DNA of 64,000 nucleotides from Parachitinimonas caeni (GTDB lineage: Bacteria; Pseudomonadota; Gammaproteobacteria; Burkholderiales; Chitinimonadaceae). The DNA lies in the NCBI RefSeq assembly GCF_030129945.1, contig NZ_JARRAF010000003.1, positions 214,141 to 278,140 of the forward strand, in the 5' to 3' direction. Positions 18,080-26,654 of the stretch are shown here, one piece after another (positions within the stretch are counted from its first letter, which is position 1; every line of letters begins with the position of its first letter). The translations under genes were made by a program, and so were the position numbers. A model generated the notes under the pieces. It had not been told where the DNA came from. It was given only the letters and a program-made list of their open reading frames with translations, and ran no database searches.

Positions 18080-18600
18080 CAAACACTAAAGGGCGTCGTC
18101 ACAAGACGCGTACCCAGATAGCAATACAGCGGATCTTGGCGGCGGCCAGAAAAGAGGCCATATGCTTGGCGTATCGAGTTGCATGCCGCGCCAGCGTTTG
18201 AGCTGCAGAATGGCTTTCTCAACCAGATGATGGTGGCGATATAAATCTTCGAGGTTCCGAGGCGTCAGCCCTTCGATCAAGGTACCTGCCTGGGTGCAAT
18301 CAGCGATCGTTCCGGCTGTCAGCAGGATGTGGATGGCATACCATGTGCATCGACAGCAAAATATAGCTTGATTTTGCTATGCCCTTTACCCGATTGCCGC
18401 CACGCGCTCCGGCTAAGTCGGGGATGAATCTTGACATGGGAAATATCAATCATCAGCCATTCACAGTCCGGGTCAGAGATCAAACGTTCATGCCGTTTTC
18501 CCAAACACCCTTGTCGTGCTATCGGTAAAAGCGTCGAGTGGTGTTATCCAGTCGCCCTGATTGGGAGGAAGATCCCTCCATGGCGCACCCGTGCACAAAA
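18080..18600 (-). pseudogene. degraded IS5-family transposase (IS427-like)
   Basis: Reading the minus strand across several frames recovers GAPWRDLPPNQGDW, DPDCEWLMIDISHVKIHP, IKLYFAVDAHGMP, ADCTQAGTLIEG, HLVEKAILQLKRWRGMQL and TRYAKHMASFLAAAKIRC, which are in the order of an IS5-family transposase. Frames change several times and the central part is deleted, so no functional enzyme is made. Confidence 0.8.
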
Positions 18601-18794
18601 TCCAGAAACAGCATTGATAAACAATCAGTTATCCTTGGTTACCCCACCCCAATCTTCTTATCGCCCCGGAAGAAGAGGCACCAGCAAGAGCCAAGTCGCT
18701 TCAGATATGTCATGGCGACGATGCGCCGGCACTGCTATGGATTCGGATGTCAAGAAAAACGGTGCGACATAGATTACACCGCGGCGATGACCGA

Positions 18795-18989
18795 TCGGCC
18801 AACAAGGCATTGTGGACCATTGCTACAGTTCGAATGAGGAGCGAACCCAGAACTAAGGCTTATGTGGAACGACGAACAGCGAAAGGCATGTCGAACAAAG
18901 AAATTTATCGCTGCTTGAAGCCATATATCGTTAGAGAGCTATACCCTCTCATCCTTGCGAACCTAGCTGCCACAACTAACGCTTCTTGA
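18795..18989 (+). pseudogene. 3' fragment of an IS110-family transposase
   Basis: The frame reads ALWTIATVRMRSEPRTKAYVERR and then CLKPYIVRELYPLIL, ending in a stop at 18989. This matches the C-terminal part of IS110-type transposases; the catalytic N-terminal half is absent. Confidence 0.65.
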
Positions 18990-19004
18990 CATAGGAGCGT
19001 CAAC

Positions 19005-19194
19005 GCAGTGATGGAGCGCATTTGGCGACAGGATAACGCCAATCAGGATAAGGCCATTCGTGATGTTGCCGACTACAATTGTCGGGTTCCACAACGACCG
19101 TCAGCTGTATTCACATTTGAACCACCGATCACACAATGCCTTCGAGCAGCTTTCAACCGCCGAAACACTTAACACTGTGCCCGGAAATACGTGA
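19005..19194 (+). pseudogene. 3' fragment of an IS3-family transposase (OrfB end)
   Basis: The first frame reads VMERIWRQDNANQDKAIRDVADY and, after a frameshift near 19078, YIVGFHNDRQLYSHLNHRS then NAFEQL to a stop at 19194. This is the typical end of an IS3-family integrase-type transposase. The following GTGACCACTACA resembles an IS3-family terminus. Confidence 0.7.
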
Positions 19195-19578
19195 CCACTA
19201 CAGCACTATATCCGCCTACACTTATCAATCAGAAAGCGTGCCCCCCATCTTACTTTGTCGATTTCAGGTAAGTTAGTGACCATTTTGGTCATGCGAGGTT
19301 TCGCTACCTTACGATCCACGTGGTCTGCCGCCTCATCCACACCAAATAAGCCCTACAGGAAAACGCTCAGTAAACCTTCAGAGGTAAGCTGGCACTGTGT
19401 TTGCTTATACACGAATGTAGCAAAGCATAGAGGGAAATGGTTAAGCATCTTGTAATTTAATTGCTGCCTGTCACGATCGCAGGACGATTGTTTGACAAAT
19501 GTTGTTAACACCAACCTGTTATTTATTCTTACGTAGTAAGTTTTACCCCAAATACTTTTTCCTTTGAAAGGAACTACA
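19195..19578 (+). other. intergenic region upstream of pilin unit 2
   Basis: No gene is supported. The region begins at the end of the IS3-like remnant, contains small hairpins near 19264-19312, the sigma-54 match at 19390-19404, and a TTGACA at 19492 whose possible -10 (TGTTAT) is 19 bases away. A GAAAGGA ribosome binding site precedes the pilin. Confidence 0.45.
19390..19404 (+). promoter_or_regulatory. sigma-54 (-24/-12) promoter match before pilin unit 2
   Basis: TGGCAC-TGTGT-TTGC matches all ten specified bases of the TGGCAC-N5-TTGC consensus. It lies about 175 bases before the pilin ATG, leaving room for a long leader. Sigma-54 with PilR drives pilA in Pseudomonas and Geobacter. Confidence 0.65.
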
Positions 19579-19761
19579 ATGAAGAAGTTACAGAAAGGTT
19601 TTACCCTTATTGAATTGATGATTGTCGTTGCAATCATTGGTATTTTGGCAGCAATCGCAATTCCTCAATTTAGTGAATACCAAAAGAAAGGCCAAGACAA
19701 AGCCGCTCAGTCTGATGCCCGCAATTTCCTGACAACCGCAGCCTCTAATACCACAAGCTAA
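19579..19761 (+). CDS. short type IV pilin, PilA-N type (unit 2)
   Basis: A 60-residue prepilin identical to the unit 1 product except Thr for Ser at residue 59. The ATG at 19579 is chosen over a TTG at 19564 because it gives the same MKKLQKG leader and has GAAAGGA upstream. Mature part is 53 residues with Glu5, Pro22, and aromatics F1, F24, Y27 and F43. By my codon count 31 of 60 codons differ silently from unit 1. The companion gene follows 57 bases later. Confidence 0.9.
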   Translation: MKKLQKGFTLIELMIVVAIIGILAAIAIPQFSEYQKKGQDKAAQSDARNFLTTAASNTTS

Positions 19762-19818
19762 TTTCTGATCGTTGTAACTTCAATTCTCGGCACTCGATTG
19801 AGCTTCAGGAGATTAAAG

Positions 19819-20169
19819 ATGGAAAAGAGCACTAAAGTGATTGTATTAGGTGGCGTAGTTGCCATGGGTCTAACCGCCGGAACAGCAAATGCGCTATCGG
19901 TTGCTGCAAATGCAACAGGTACACTGGGCACTTGGTCAGTTACCGCAGGTAACTTTGTTCAGAATGCATTTACCTTCAAACTTTCGAATAACGTTGCACT
20001 GATTGCTCTGGACAGCCCTACTGCTGTTGCAGTAAGCACCGCCAGCACAAAGGGAACCAGGGCATTTGGCGGTAGCAGCAATGGTGGTGGTGTACGCGAC
20101 TGTGACGGCTCTAGCGTAGCGACTCCGGCTCCCAAAGCAGCCACAGCTACTGGTGATGGCTGCTCCTAA
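19819..20169 (+). CDS. secreted companion of the short pilin, PilA-C-like (unit 2)
   Basis: A 116-residue paralogue of the gene at 17606, starting at ATG 19819 behind AGGAG. Signal peptide ends TANA near residue 25. The N-terminal variable part is shorter than in unit 1, whereas the C-terminal half is strongly conserved (FTFKLSNNV, TAVAVSTASTKGTRAFGGSS, GGGVRDC, DGCS). The contrast between a near-invariant pilin and a variable companion suggests that the companion forms the exposed surface. Confidence 0.8.
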   Translation: MEKSTKVIVLGGVVAMGLTAGTANALSVAANATGTLGTWSVTAGNFVQNAFTFKLSNNVALIALDSPTAVAVSTASTKGTRAFGGSSNGGGVRDCDGSSVATPAPKAATATGDGCS

Positions 20170-20192
20170 AAACAAGCAGTGGCTTTAATCCG

Positions 20193-20222
20193 AAAAACCG
20201 GCCCTAGGCCGGTTTTTCTTTT
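20193..20222 (+). terminator. rho-independent terminator after pilin unit 2
   Basis: AAAAACCGGCC pairs with GGCCGGTTTTT, followed by CTTTT. Confidence 0.9.
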
Positions 20223-20274
20223 ATGCGATTACCATTAAAATATATGCATCGCTTTCAAAACTGACGGGAAAACC

Positions 20275-21078
20275 ATGTGGATGCATTTACTATCAGCTTG
20301 GTATTCAGGCTACCGTAGTCGCAGCTTTCAGGCCCTTTTTATCATAAGCCTACTATCAATGGGTGGAACCATTCTGGCTGCAACATTTTCGGGAAGACAG
20401 CCCTCTACAGTTGCTATGGATGTTGGATTGTCATCCATGCGATTTGTCAGCGTCTTAATGACTTTATTTTGGTGTCAAGAGTTAATAGGGAAAGAAATTG
20501 AGCGAAAAACAGTTTTCTTTGCATTAACTTATCCAATCGGTCGATCTGCCTATATCATAGGTCGTTATTTGGGTATTTTGTTACTCACCTTAGTTGCTAC
20601 AATGCTACTTGGCGTAATGCTATTAATTACCATCAAGTTAGCAACACCCCAAGGTTATCAACAATCAACCCCTATTGATTTGACCCAATTACCTCTAGTT
20701 CTTGCTTTTAACTTTCTTGATCTTGCAGTAGTAGCCGCATTTTCAACGCTGATTGCGAGCATATCGACTACCCCCATGCTTCCCCTCGCCATGGGTGCAG
20801 CATTCTCCATTGCCGCGCGCAGCCTCGGCCCAACCATAGAATTCCTGAGAAGAAAAGGCGATATGGCTGCTGATATAGCACCGATATTCGATCCCATACT
20901 TTCTGCGACTCTCTGGATAATGCCTGACTTAAGCAGAATGGACATTCGTGTAGCTGCTTTATATAGTCAGAATTTAGATTCCTTGTCCATGCTACTCTCC
21001 GCCGCAATGTGTTTCGCCTACATCATCATTATGATGGCACTTGCAACTTGGCAGTTTAATCGTCGGGAATTTATCTAA
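20275..21078 (+). CDS. ABC-2-type transporter permease
   Basis: The 267-residue protein has about six hydrophobic segments and the layout of an ABC-2 permease: an N-terminal cytoplasmic stretch (residues 1-20), a helix, an ELIGKEIERKTVFFALTYPI loop typical of these permeases, then four or five further helices. It should form a membrane channel with the ATPase encoded at 25631, about 4.5 kb downstream in the same direction. The substrate is unknown; placement directly after the pilin genes suggests a role in pilus or surface assembly. It could instead be a stand-alone exporter. Confidence 0.8.
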   Translation: MWMHLLSAWYSGYRSRSFQALFIISLLSMGGTILAATFSGRQPSTVAMDVGLSSMRFVSVLMTLFWCQELIGKEIERKTVFFALTYPIGRSAYIIGRYLGILLLTLVATMLLGVMLLITIKLATPQGYQQSTPIDLTQLPLVLAFNFLDLAVVAAFSTLIASISTTPMLPLAMGAAFSIAARSLGPTIEFLRRKGDMAADIAPIFDPILSATLWIMPDLSRMDIRVAALYSQNLDSLSMLLSAAMCFAYIIIMMALATWQFNRREFI

Positions 21079-21098
21079 TACTAAGTACGCCGAAAATC

Positions 21099-24000
21099 AT
21101 GAGTACACAAATAATTAAGAATGTACGCACTTTTCTTTCCAGCTCTAACGACGAAGGTTTAATTCTTTCTGAAATATCACAATTCTTAAATTTGGCAAGC
21201 ACAGGCGATGCATTAGTTGCAATGGATGAAATTTGGCACCTCTGGACTCAATCCTCTCATTCAAGCACTGGGCTGGCAATTTTATATGCTGGGTATTTGT
21301 CAGCTCAAAACAGGCCAGATAGTGCACTCGAAATCTTAGATGCTTCTAATTTAAAAGATGCCACATCAATTGATCTTCTCTTGCATAAGGCCGAAATCTA
21401 TCAATCAGCAGGTGATCTGGAAAAGGTATACGACTGCATTAAAGCAGCTCATCAGCTCACGCCAGAAGACCCGACCGTTATTTTCAATTTAGCAGTTGCA
21501 TCTTTTCAAACTAATCGCATAAAAGATATTCCTCATTTACTTGAGCCTTTACTTTCAATACACTCGGACTTTTCAAATGGCTGGCATTTGCTCTCTGAGG
21601 CATACTTCTCTCTGAATGAGAATGATTCATGCACCAATGCGATTGAAAGAGCATTAGAATTTGACAAATCAATAGCAGTAATTTCCACTTATATAAGGGT
21701 ATTGTTTCGTACTAATCGATTTATTGAAGGTCTATTAATAGCCAAAAAAGCTTGCACCTCAACGGGAAACAAGGAATTCATGGGCCTTCCCCTGATGGAA
21801 TGCTTACGAATTGCTGGCTTAAATAAACCAGCCCTTCAACTTCTCCATGAAAAAATTAATAAATCAAATCCCGAACCTGGTATTTTAGGGCAGGCCACTC
21901 TTCTTCTACATTCAGAAAATAAATATGAAGAATCTATTTCCACTGTCGACCGAATATTGAAAGACTTTTCTGCAGATCCGAATGCAAACTTCTGCAGAGC
22001 GGTTGCTTGTTTCAAACTGAATCGTATAGATGAAGCATGGCACTACTATGAATCACGCTTTTGGCCTGGGTCGCAAGGTGGGCCACATGCACATATTGAA
22101 TATGCACAATGGGATGGTCAGCCAATCCTGCATGGAACTCTATTGATTCATGCAGAGCAAGGCATTGGCGACGTTATACAGTGTTTGCGATATTTACCAT
22201 GGATAAAGAATAGAGTAAAGACTGTTTTATTTGATATTCCAGGTGTGATGCTTGAATTCTTATCATACCTAGACGGCGCAGAAGAAGCAGCGTCGCAAGA
22301 AACAGAAATTCCAGAAATAGATTTCCAAATCCCAATCTTCGGAATTTGCCAATTACATGATGGCGCACTACCTGTCGCGCCTTATATAAAACCGAAGTCC
22401 GCGCTTATCCAAGAAGCCCGGTCGTGGATTACCCAAACTCAGCTGTTAAAAGTCGGGATTGCGTGGAGTGGCAATCCCAATCATAGGCGGGACTATCAAC
22501 GTTCTTGCAGTATAGGCGACTTACTCCCTCTGGGAAGAGTACCGGGTGTCCAGTTTTATAGCTTGCAGAAAGGGCATGCCACTTGTGAATTGCAAGATGA
22601 CCCTGATTGTCTAAGCATCATTCCTCTATCAGATCACTTTGAGCATCTAGGACATACAGCTGCTGCCATAGGTGAACTTGATCTTGTAATTTCCGTAGAT
22701 ACTTCGATTGCTCATTTAGCCGGTGCGATGGGAATCCCGACATGGATCATGCTGCCTTTTGAGTCTGATTGGCGTTGGCCCATAAGTGGGGATACGACAT
22801 CCTGGTACCCTTCATTCCGAATTTTTCGACAAGCCTCACATGGTAATACTTGGGCCTTGGTAATCGAGGAAATTAGGAATGCTTTGCTGCAGCATGTATA
22901 TGCTAACAAGTCATTACTGCCCGACACAGAAAAAACTCTCTGCGAGATCTTCACTAATCAAGAGAATTCCTCGGAAGACTCCGATAATAGCCTTCAACAA
23001 TTTCTTTTGGTGTCCCAAGGCGAATCGCTCAGCCGGCAGCTTGTGGCGGCAATTGGAATGCGCCTGGAAGATGGGCAGTTTCCAGTTACAGCGAACTGGC
23101 TTAAATCAGAGGTTAATCATTTTGAAAATAGCTGGCAATTACAAACTCTAGCTGCCATAGCCCTGAAAAAGGAAAATTCGAGTTTGGCAGAAGTGCTACT
23201 CAGGTCCAGCTTAAGAATTAAGGATACACTTGATAGATATCGACTTTTAGGTGAACTACTACATGATGGGGGGAACTATGAAGCAGCGTGGCAGATTTGG
23301 GAAGTCTGCCTCACAAGAGCACCAGAAGCTCCTAACCTCAACTATCTAGCAGGTCGTACGCGCTATCGCCAGAACGACTTAGAAGCATCAATCACTCTCT
23401 ATCGAAAAGCGCTTGCTTCTTGTAAGCGGCATGTTTTCGCTGCAAATAATTTAGGCTTTCTGTACGAAAAAGAAGGTAATGCCCAGGAGGCGATTCGCTG
23501 CTATCAGCATGCTATCCTATATAAGTACGACTATTTTAATGTCTGGTCAAATTTAGGTAGAGTTTTGCTGAATGAGAAATGCCCCGAACTGGCGAGGTAT
23601 ATTCTTGAGCATGCATTAGAAATAAAGCAAACTCTACCAGCGTTGATGTCCTATATCTTGACTTTGGACGAATTGGACGAACCGGAACTTGCTGCCAAGG
23701 CCGTAAAAGAGGCGTTGACCTACCACAGTACCGAGACAGACGACTTATACAATATCGGCTTAATTGCTCTGCATTCAGGCTTAACAGATATTGGTATTTC
23801 TCATCTCACCAAGGTTCTCAACCAAACACCCGATTACACCTCAGCCCATATTGCGCTTTCCTGGGAATATCTTCAGAAAGGCAACTATGCAGATGGATGG
23901 AAACATTTACATTTAGGAATAAAACCCCCTCCGCTACAGACTCCCGTTTGGGAAGGCACGAGTGATGTTTCTAACTCACACCTGCTCATTTACTGCAATG

Positions 24001-24788
24001 TGGGTATTGGCGATTTTTTACAATTCATCCGCTTATTGCCATTACTGCCGCCCGCTAAACGTAAAACGCTTGCGGTTACCGATAACCTGCATCGTTTATT
24101 CTCCTCGATTAAGGGGGTGGACGAGGTTATTGCGCTCAGCAAGTCGGATTACGACACGCTCAATGCAGACTACCTCGTATCCGTCATGGCGCTCCCACAC
24201 ATTTTGCGAGTGTCGCTGGAGGTTGACCCAAGCCCGCCCCCATACCTTAAACCTCCCTCAGAGACTGTCGAGCACTGGCAGCAAAAGCTCTCGTCAGATA
24301 GGCGACTCAAGATAGGCATCGTCTGGGCTGGAAACCCTGCATATGGCAACGATAAGTATCGTTCAACCCACTTGTCAGATTGGTCGCCGCTACTGGCCAT
24401 TCAAAATCAGATCAGTCTCTATAGCATTCAAAAGGATATTGCTTCTAATCAGGCACTGGACCACCCGGAATTTCAGTTGAATAACCTGGTTGCCGATTGC
24501 AATGATCTTGCCGATACCGCTGCCTATATCCAATCATTGGATCTGGTCATTGCCGTCGATACGGCAATGGCTCACTTGGCCGGCGCGCTCAACTGCCCAG
24601 TCTGGATTTTATTGCCTTTCAAGGGGATCGATTGGAGATGGCAACTTGAGAAAGACAATGTACCTTGGTACCCCTCCGCCCGCCTCTTCCGACAGAAGAG
24701 AGGAGAGCCTTGGAAGGCTGTTCTGGCGCGTGTTGCAGATGCCCTGGAAGATCTATTGGCAGAGCGAGGAGTAAGTGATGGCGCGTAA
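21099..24788 (+). CDS. TPR protein with two heptosyltransferase-like domains
   Basis: A 1229-residue soluble protein with an internal duplication. Each half has tetratricopeptide-like repeats followed by a GT-B glycosyltransferase-like C-terminal region. Half 1 (about 1-620) carries VGIAWSGNPNHRRDY near residue 450 and LVISVDTSIAHLAGAMG near 528; half 2 (about 640-1229) carries IGIVWAGNPAYGND near 1072 and LVIAVDTAMAHLAGALN near 1148. Both end with a shared WYPS-R-FRQ element. VDT-x-x-x-HLAG is the nucleotide-sugar-binding signature of ADP-heptose-type (GT9) enzymes; TPR fusions of this kind are seen in protein O-glycosyltransferase-like families. The first two thirds are AT-rich. It ends 11 bases inside the next gene. 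Pilin or companion glycosylation is a reasonable inference given the Ser/Thr-rich pilin tails. Confidence 0.8.
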   Translation: MSTQIIKNVRTFLSSSNDEGLILSEISQFLNLASTGDALVAMDEIWHLWTQSSHSSTGLAILYAGYLSAQNRPDSALEILDASNLKDATSIDLLLHKAEIYQSAGDLEKVYDCIKAAHQLTPEDPTVIFNLAVASFQTNRIKDIPHLLEPLLSIHSDFSNGWHLLSEAYFSLNENDSCTNAIERALEFDKSIAVISTYIRVLFRTNRFIEGLLIAKKACTSTGNKEFMGLPLMECLRIAGLNKPALQLLHEKINKSNPEPGILGQATLLLHSENKYEESISTVDRILKDFSADPNANFCRAVACFKLNRIDEAWHYYESRFWPGSQGGPHAHIEYAQWDGQPILHGTLLIHAEQGIGDVIQCLRYLPWIKNRVKTVLFDIPGVMLEFLSYLDGAEEAASQETEIPEIDFQIPIFGICQLHDGALPVAPYIKPKSALIQEARSWITQTQLLKVGIAWSGNPNHRRDYQRSCSIGDLLPLGRVPGVQFYSLQKGHATCELQDDPDCLSIIPLSDHFEHLGHTAAAIGELDLVISVDTSIAHLAGAMGIPTWIMLPFESDWRWPISGDTTSWYPSFRIFRQASHGNTWALVIEEIRNALLQHVYANKSLLPDTEKTLCEIFTNQENSSEDSDNSLQQFLLVSQGESLSRQLVAAIGMRLEDGQFPVTANWLKSEVNHFENSWQLQTLAAIALKKENSSLAEVLLRSSLRIKDTLDRYRLLGELLHDGGNYEAAWQIWEVCLTRAPEAPNLNYLAGRTRYRQNDLEASITLYRKALASCKRHVFAANNLGFLYEKEGNAQEAIRCYQHAILYKYDYFNVWSNLGRVLLNEKCPELARYILEHALEIKQTLPALMSYILTLDELDEPELAAKAVKEALTYHSTETDDLYNIGLIALHSGLTDIGISHLTKVLNQTPDYTSAHIALSWEYLQKGNYADGWKHLHLGIKPPPLQTPVWEGTSDVSNSHLLIYCNVGIGDFLQFIRLLPLLPPAKRKTLAVTDNLHRLFSSIKGVDEVIALSKSDYDTLNADYLVSVMALPHILRVSLEVDPSPPPYLKPPSETVEHWQQKLSSDRRLKIGIVWAGNPAYGNDKYRSTHLSDWSPLLAIQNQISLYSIQKDIASNQALDHPEFQLNNLVADCNDLADTAAYIQSLDLVIAVDTAMAHLAGALNCPVWILLPFKGIDWRWQLEKDNVPWYPSARLFRQKRGEPWKAVLARVADALEDLLAERGVSDGA

Positions 24789-25620
24789 TAAGAGCTTTTC
24801 CACTGGCGTGGCACTCTCGCTTGCGCTGGGGATCGGCATCTATGGCATTGCGGTCAACCAATTAAGCCACCGGCCTGGGGTAAAAATTCAGGACGCGCTG
24901 CGAGTATCAGTTCCCGCCGAAGTCCAAATTGCTCTTGCCGGCGGGGATCGCTACCTGGCAGCGAATATCGCAGTGTTCCGTGCAATTGTTGTGGGGACAG
25001 ACAAACTCGATGAAACCACGTCTCACGTGCTCGGGCGTGTTCAGCGAGAAGCGGCTTTACTCAATCCCTATCACGAAGACAATTACTACCTCGCCGCCGC
25101 CATCCTGCCGTGGACGGGCGAGGTAGATGCTGCCCAGTATGTCCTGGAACGTGCAGCAGAGGCTCGCAAGAAGGATCCGCTACCATCATTCTTCCATGGA
25201 TTTAACCAACAATACTTTTATATGGACTATGCCGGGGCGGGACGGGATCTGGAAGAAGCTGCCATGCGCAGTACTGGTAGCGACAGATCGGCCCTACTGG
25301 CCATTGCCGCCAAATGGCACGAGAAGAGTAACGACGTCGATATTGCGATTGGCACTATCTCTGCAATGCGGCAATCCACACGAGATAAAGACCTCCAGCG
25401 CTACCTGGATGCTCGAATTAGTCGGCTGCAGGGCTTGAAAGCGCTGCGTACGGCTACTGCCGAATTTCAGAAGCAAACAGGAAGGCCGCCAGCTCGCCTG
25501 GATGACTTGGTTACCCACAAATTACTCACCAGCCTGCCTGTCGATCCATTTGGTTTCGGCTATGTGCTGGATGATAAAGGGCAACCAGTCTTGCTCAATA
25601 AAAAGCCATCTACTAATTAA
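24778..25620 (+). CDS. membrane-anchored helical-repeat protein with pseudopilin-like tail
   Basis: The 280-residue product starts at ATG 24778, with GAGGAG six bases upstream and overlap with the preceding gene. One N-terminal helix (about 6-28) anchors it, and residues 40-215 are helical and repeat-like (LNPYHEDNYYLAAAILPWTGEVDAA pattern). The last 60 residues, including TGRPPARLDDLV, LPVDPFGFGYVLDDKG, resemble the C-terminal part of GspG-type pseudopilins. I do not know a named family. It sits between the glycosyltransferase-like protein and the ABC ATPase, so it is probably part of the same machine. Confidence 0.65.
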   Translation: MARNKSFSTGVALSLALGIGIYGIAVNQLSHRPGVKIQDALRVSVPAEVQIALAGGDRYLAANIAVFRAIVVGTDKLDETTSHVLGRVQREAALLNPYHEDNYYLAAAILPWTGEVDAAQYVLERAAEARKKDPLPSFFHGFNQQYFYMDYAGAGRDLEEAAMRSTGSDRSALLAIAAKWHEKSNDVDIAIGTISAMRQSTRDKDLQRYLDARISRLQGLKALRTATAEFQKQTGRPPARLDDLVTHKLLTSLPVDPFGFGYVLDDKGQPVLLNKKPSTN

Positions 25621-25630
25621 TTAACCGCAT

Positions 25631-26548
25631 ATGACCATGACCTGCGCTATCGCACTTGAAGGCCTAACCAAGCATTATCGTGACCGAAAAAAGCAGTCCA
25701 CCAAGGCGCTCGACAATGTCACGCTATCAGTCAATCAAGGAGAAGCTTTTGGTTTCATTGGCCCCAATGGTGCCGGCAAAAGCACAACGATCAAGATCCT
25801 GACTGGCATCATCAGTCCATCCAGCGGCAAAGCCAGCATGTTTGGCACAGATGTTTCTGACCATCATGCCCGCCTTGGTATGGGATACGTACCAGAAAAT
25901 CCTTATCTCTATGACTACCTGACCCCACTCGAAGTGCTAAAAATGGGAGTCAGTTTGCATAAGCTCAAAGTGGACAATACCGAGAAGCACTGCATGAAGT
26001 GGCTGGAGCGTTTCAGTATCGCGCATGTAGCCAACAAGCGCATTCGTAGCTTCTCCAAGGGGATGACTCAACGCACAGTCCTTGCGCATGCTTTGGCAAT
26101 CCAGCCCCGCCTGTTGATTCTGGATGAGCCCTTGTCAGGCTTAGATCCAATAGGCCGTAAAGAAGTGGTTGATGTATTGATGGAATACCGCCACCAAGGT
26201 GGCACCATTTTCTTCTCTTCCCATGTTTTGCACGACGTCGAGCGACTGGCAGACCGCTTTGGCCTGATCCACAAAGGGGTTCTACGTACCGTTCAAGAAC
26301 CACATGAGCTGGTTGGCGACACGGGCAAAGTACTGGTCAGGAGTATGGGCACACAAGCAATTGAGGGCATGGAAAAGGATGTCGGCGAGCGATGGTCTAC
26401 CAATATTGAAAGGGATCAGCTCTGGCCACTGCTGGAACAGCTAAGAGCTGCCGACCATCAGATTGTAGAAATCAAACCCGCACTTACCTTGGAAGGTGCG
26501 TTTGTTAAGTATGTAACAGAAGATATTCAACCTAACCGCGCCAGCTAA
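25631..26548 (+). CDS. ABC transporter ATP-binding protein
   Basis: A 305-residue ABC ATPase: Walker A GPNGAGKST near residue 46, Q-loop region GYVPENPYLYDY, signature SFSKGMTQR, Walker B LLILDEPLSGLDP, and the H-loop in SSHVLHDVE. The C-terminal 85 residues beyond the nucleotide-binding domain are typical of ABC-2 exporter ATPases. The likely partner is the permease at 20275. It starts 10 bases after the previous gene and closes the cluster before a terminator. Confidence 0.92.
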   Translation: MTMTCAIALEGLTKHYRDRKKQSTKALDNVTLSVNQGEAFGFIGPNGAGKSTTIKILTGIISPSSGKASMFGTDVSDHHARLGMGYVPENPYLYDYLTPLEVLKMGVSLHKLKVDNTEKHCMKWLERFSIAHVANKRIRSFSKGMTQRTVLAHALAIQPRLLILDEPLSGLDPIGRKEVVDVLMEYRHQGGTIFFSSHVLHDVERLADRFGLIHKGVLRTVQEPHELVGDTGKVLVRSMGTQAIEGMEKDVGERWSTNIERDQLWPLLEQLRAADHQIVEIKPALTLEGAFVKYVTEDIQPNRAS

Positions 26549-26567
26549 GCTAAACCTTTGCCCAAAT

Positions 26568-26606
26568 AAAAAGGCATCCCGCTGAAGAGGATGCCTTTTT
26601 ATTTTT
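26568..26606. terminator. bidirectional terminator between ABC ATPase and rpoH
   Basis: AAAAAGGCATCC pairs with GGATGCCTTTTT, flanked by A- and T-runs on both sides, and lies between convergent genes. Confidence 0.9.
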
Positions 26607-26654
26607 TATTCTGAAACTAGCGCTATTGCCCAGCTCAGGACAGGCTGCAATGGC

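Noticed and set aside
19264..19312. Small three-stem structure (GTAAG/CTTAC enclosing TGACCA/TGGTCA and GCGA/TCGC)
   Set aside because: Stems are short and lie beside IS remnants; it does not match a known RNA class and could be chance.
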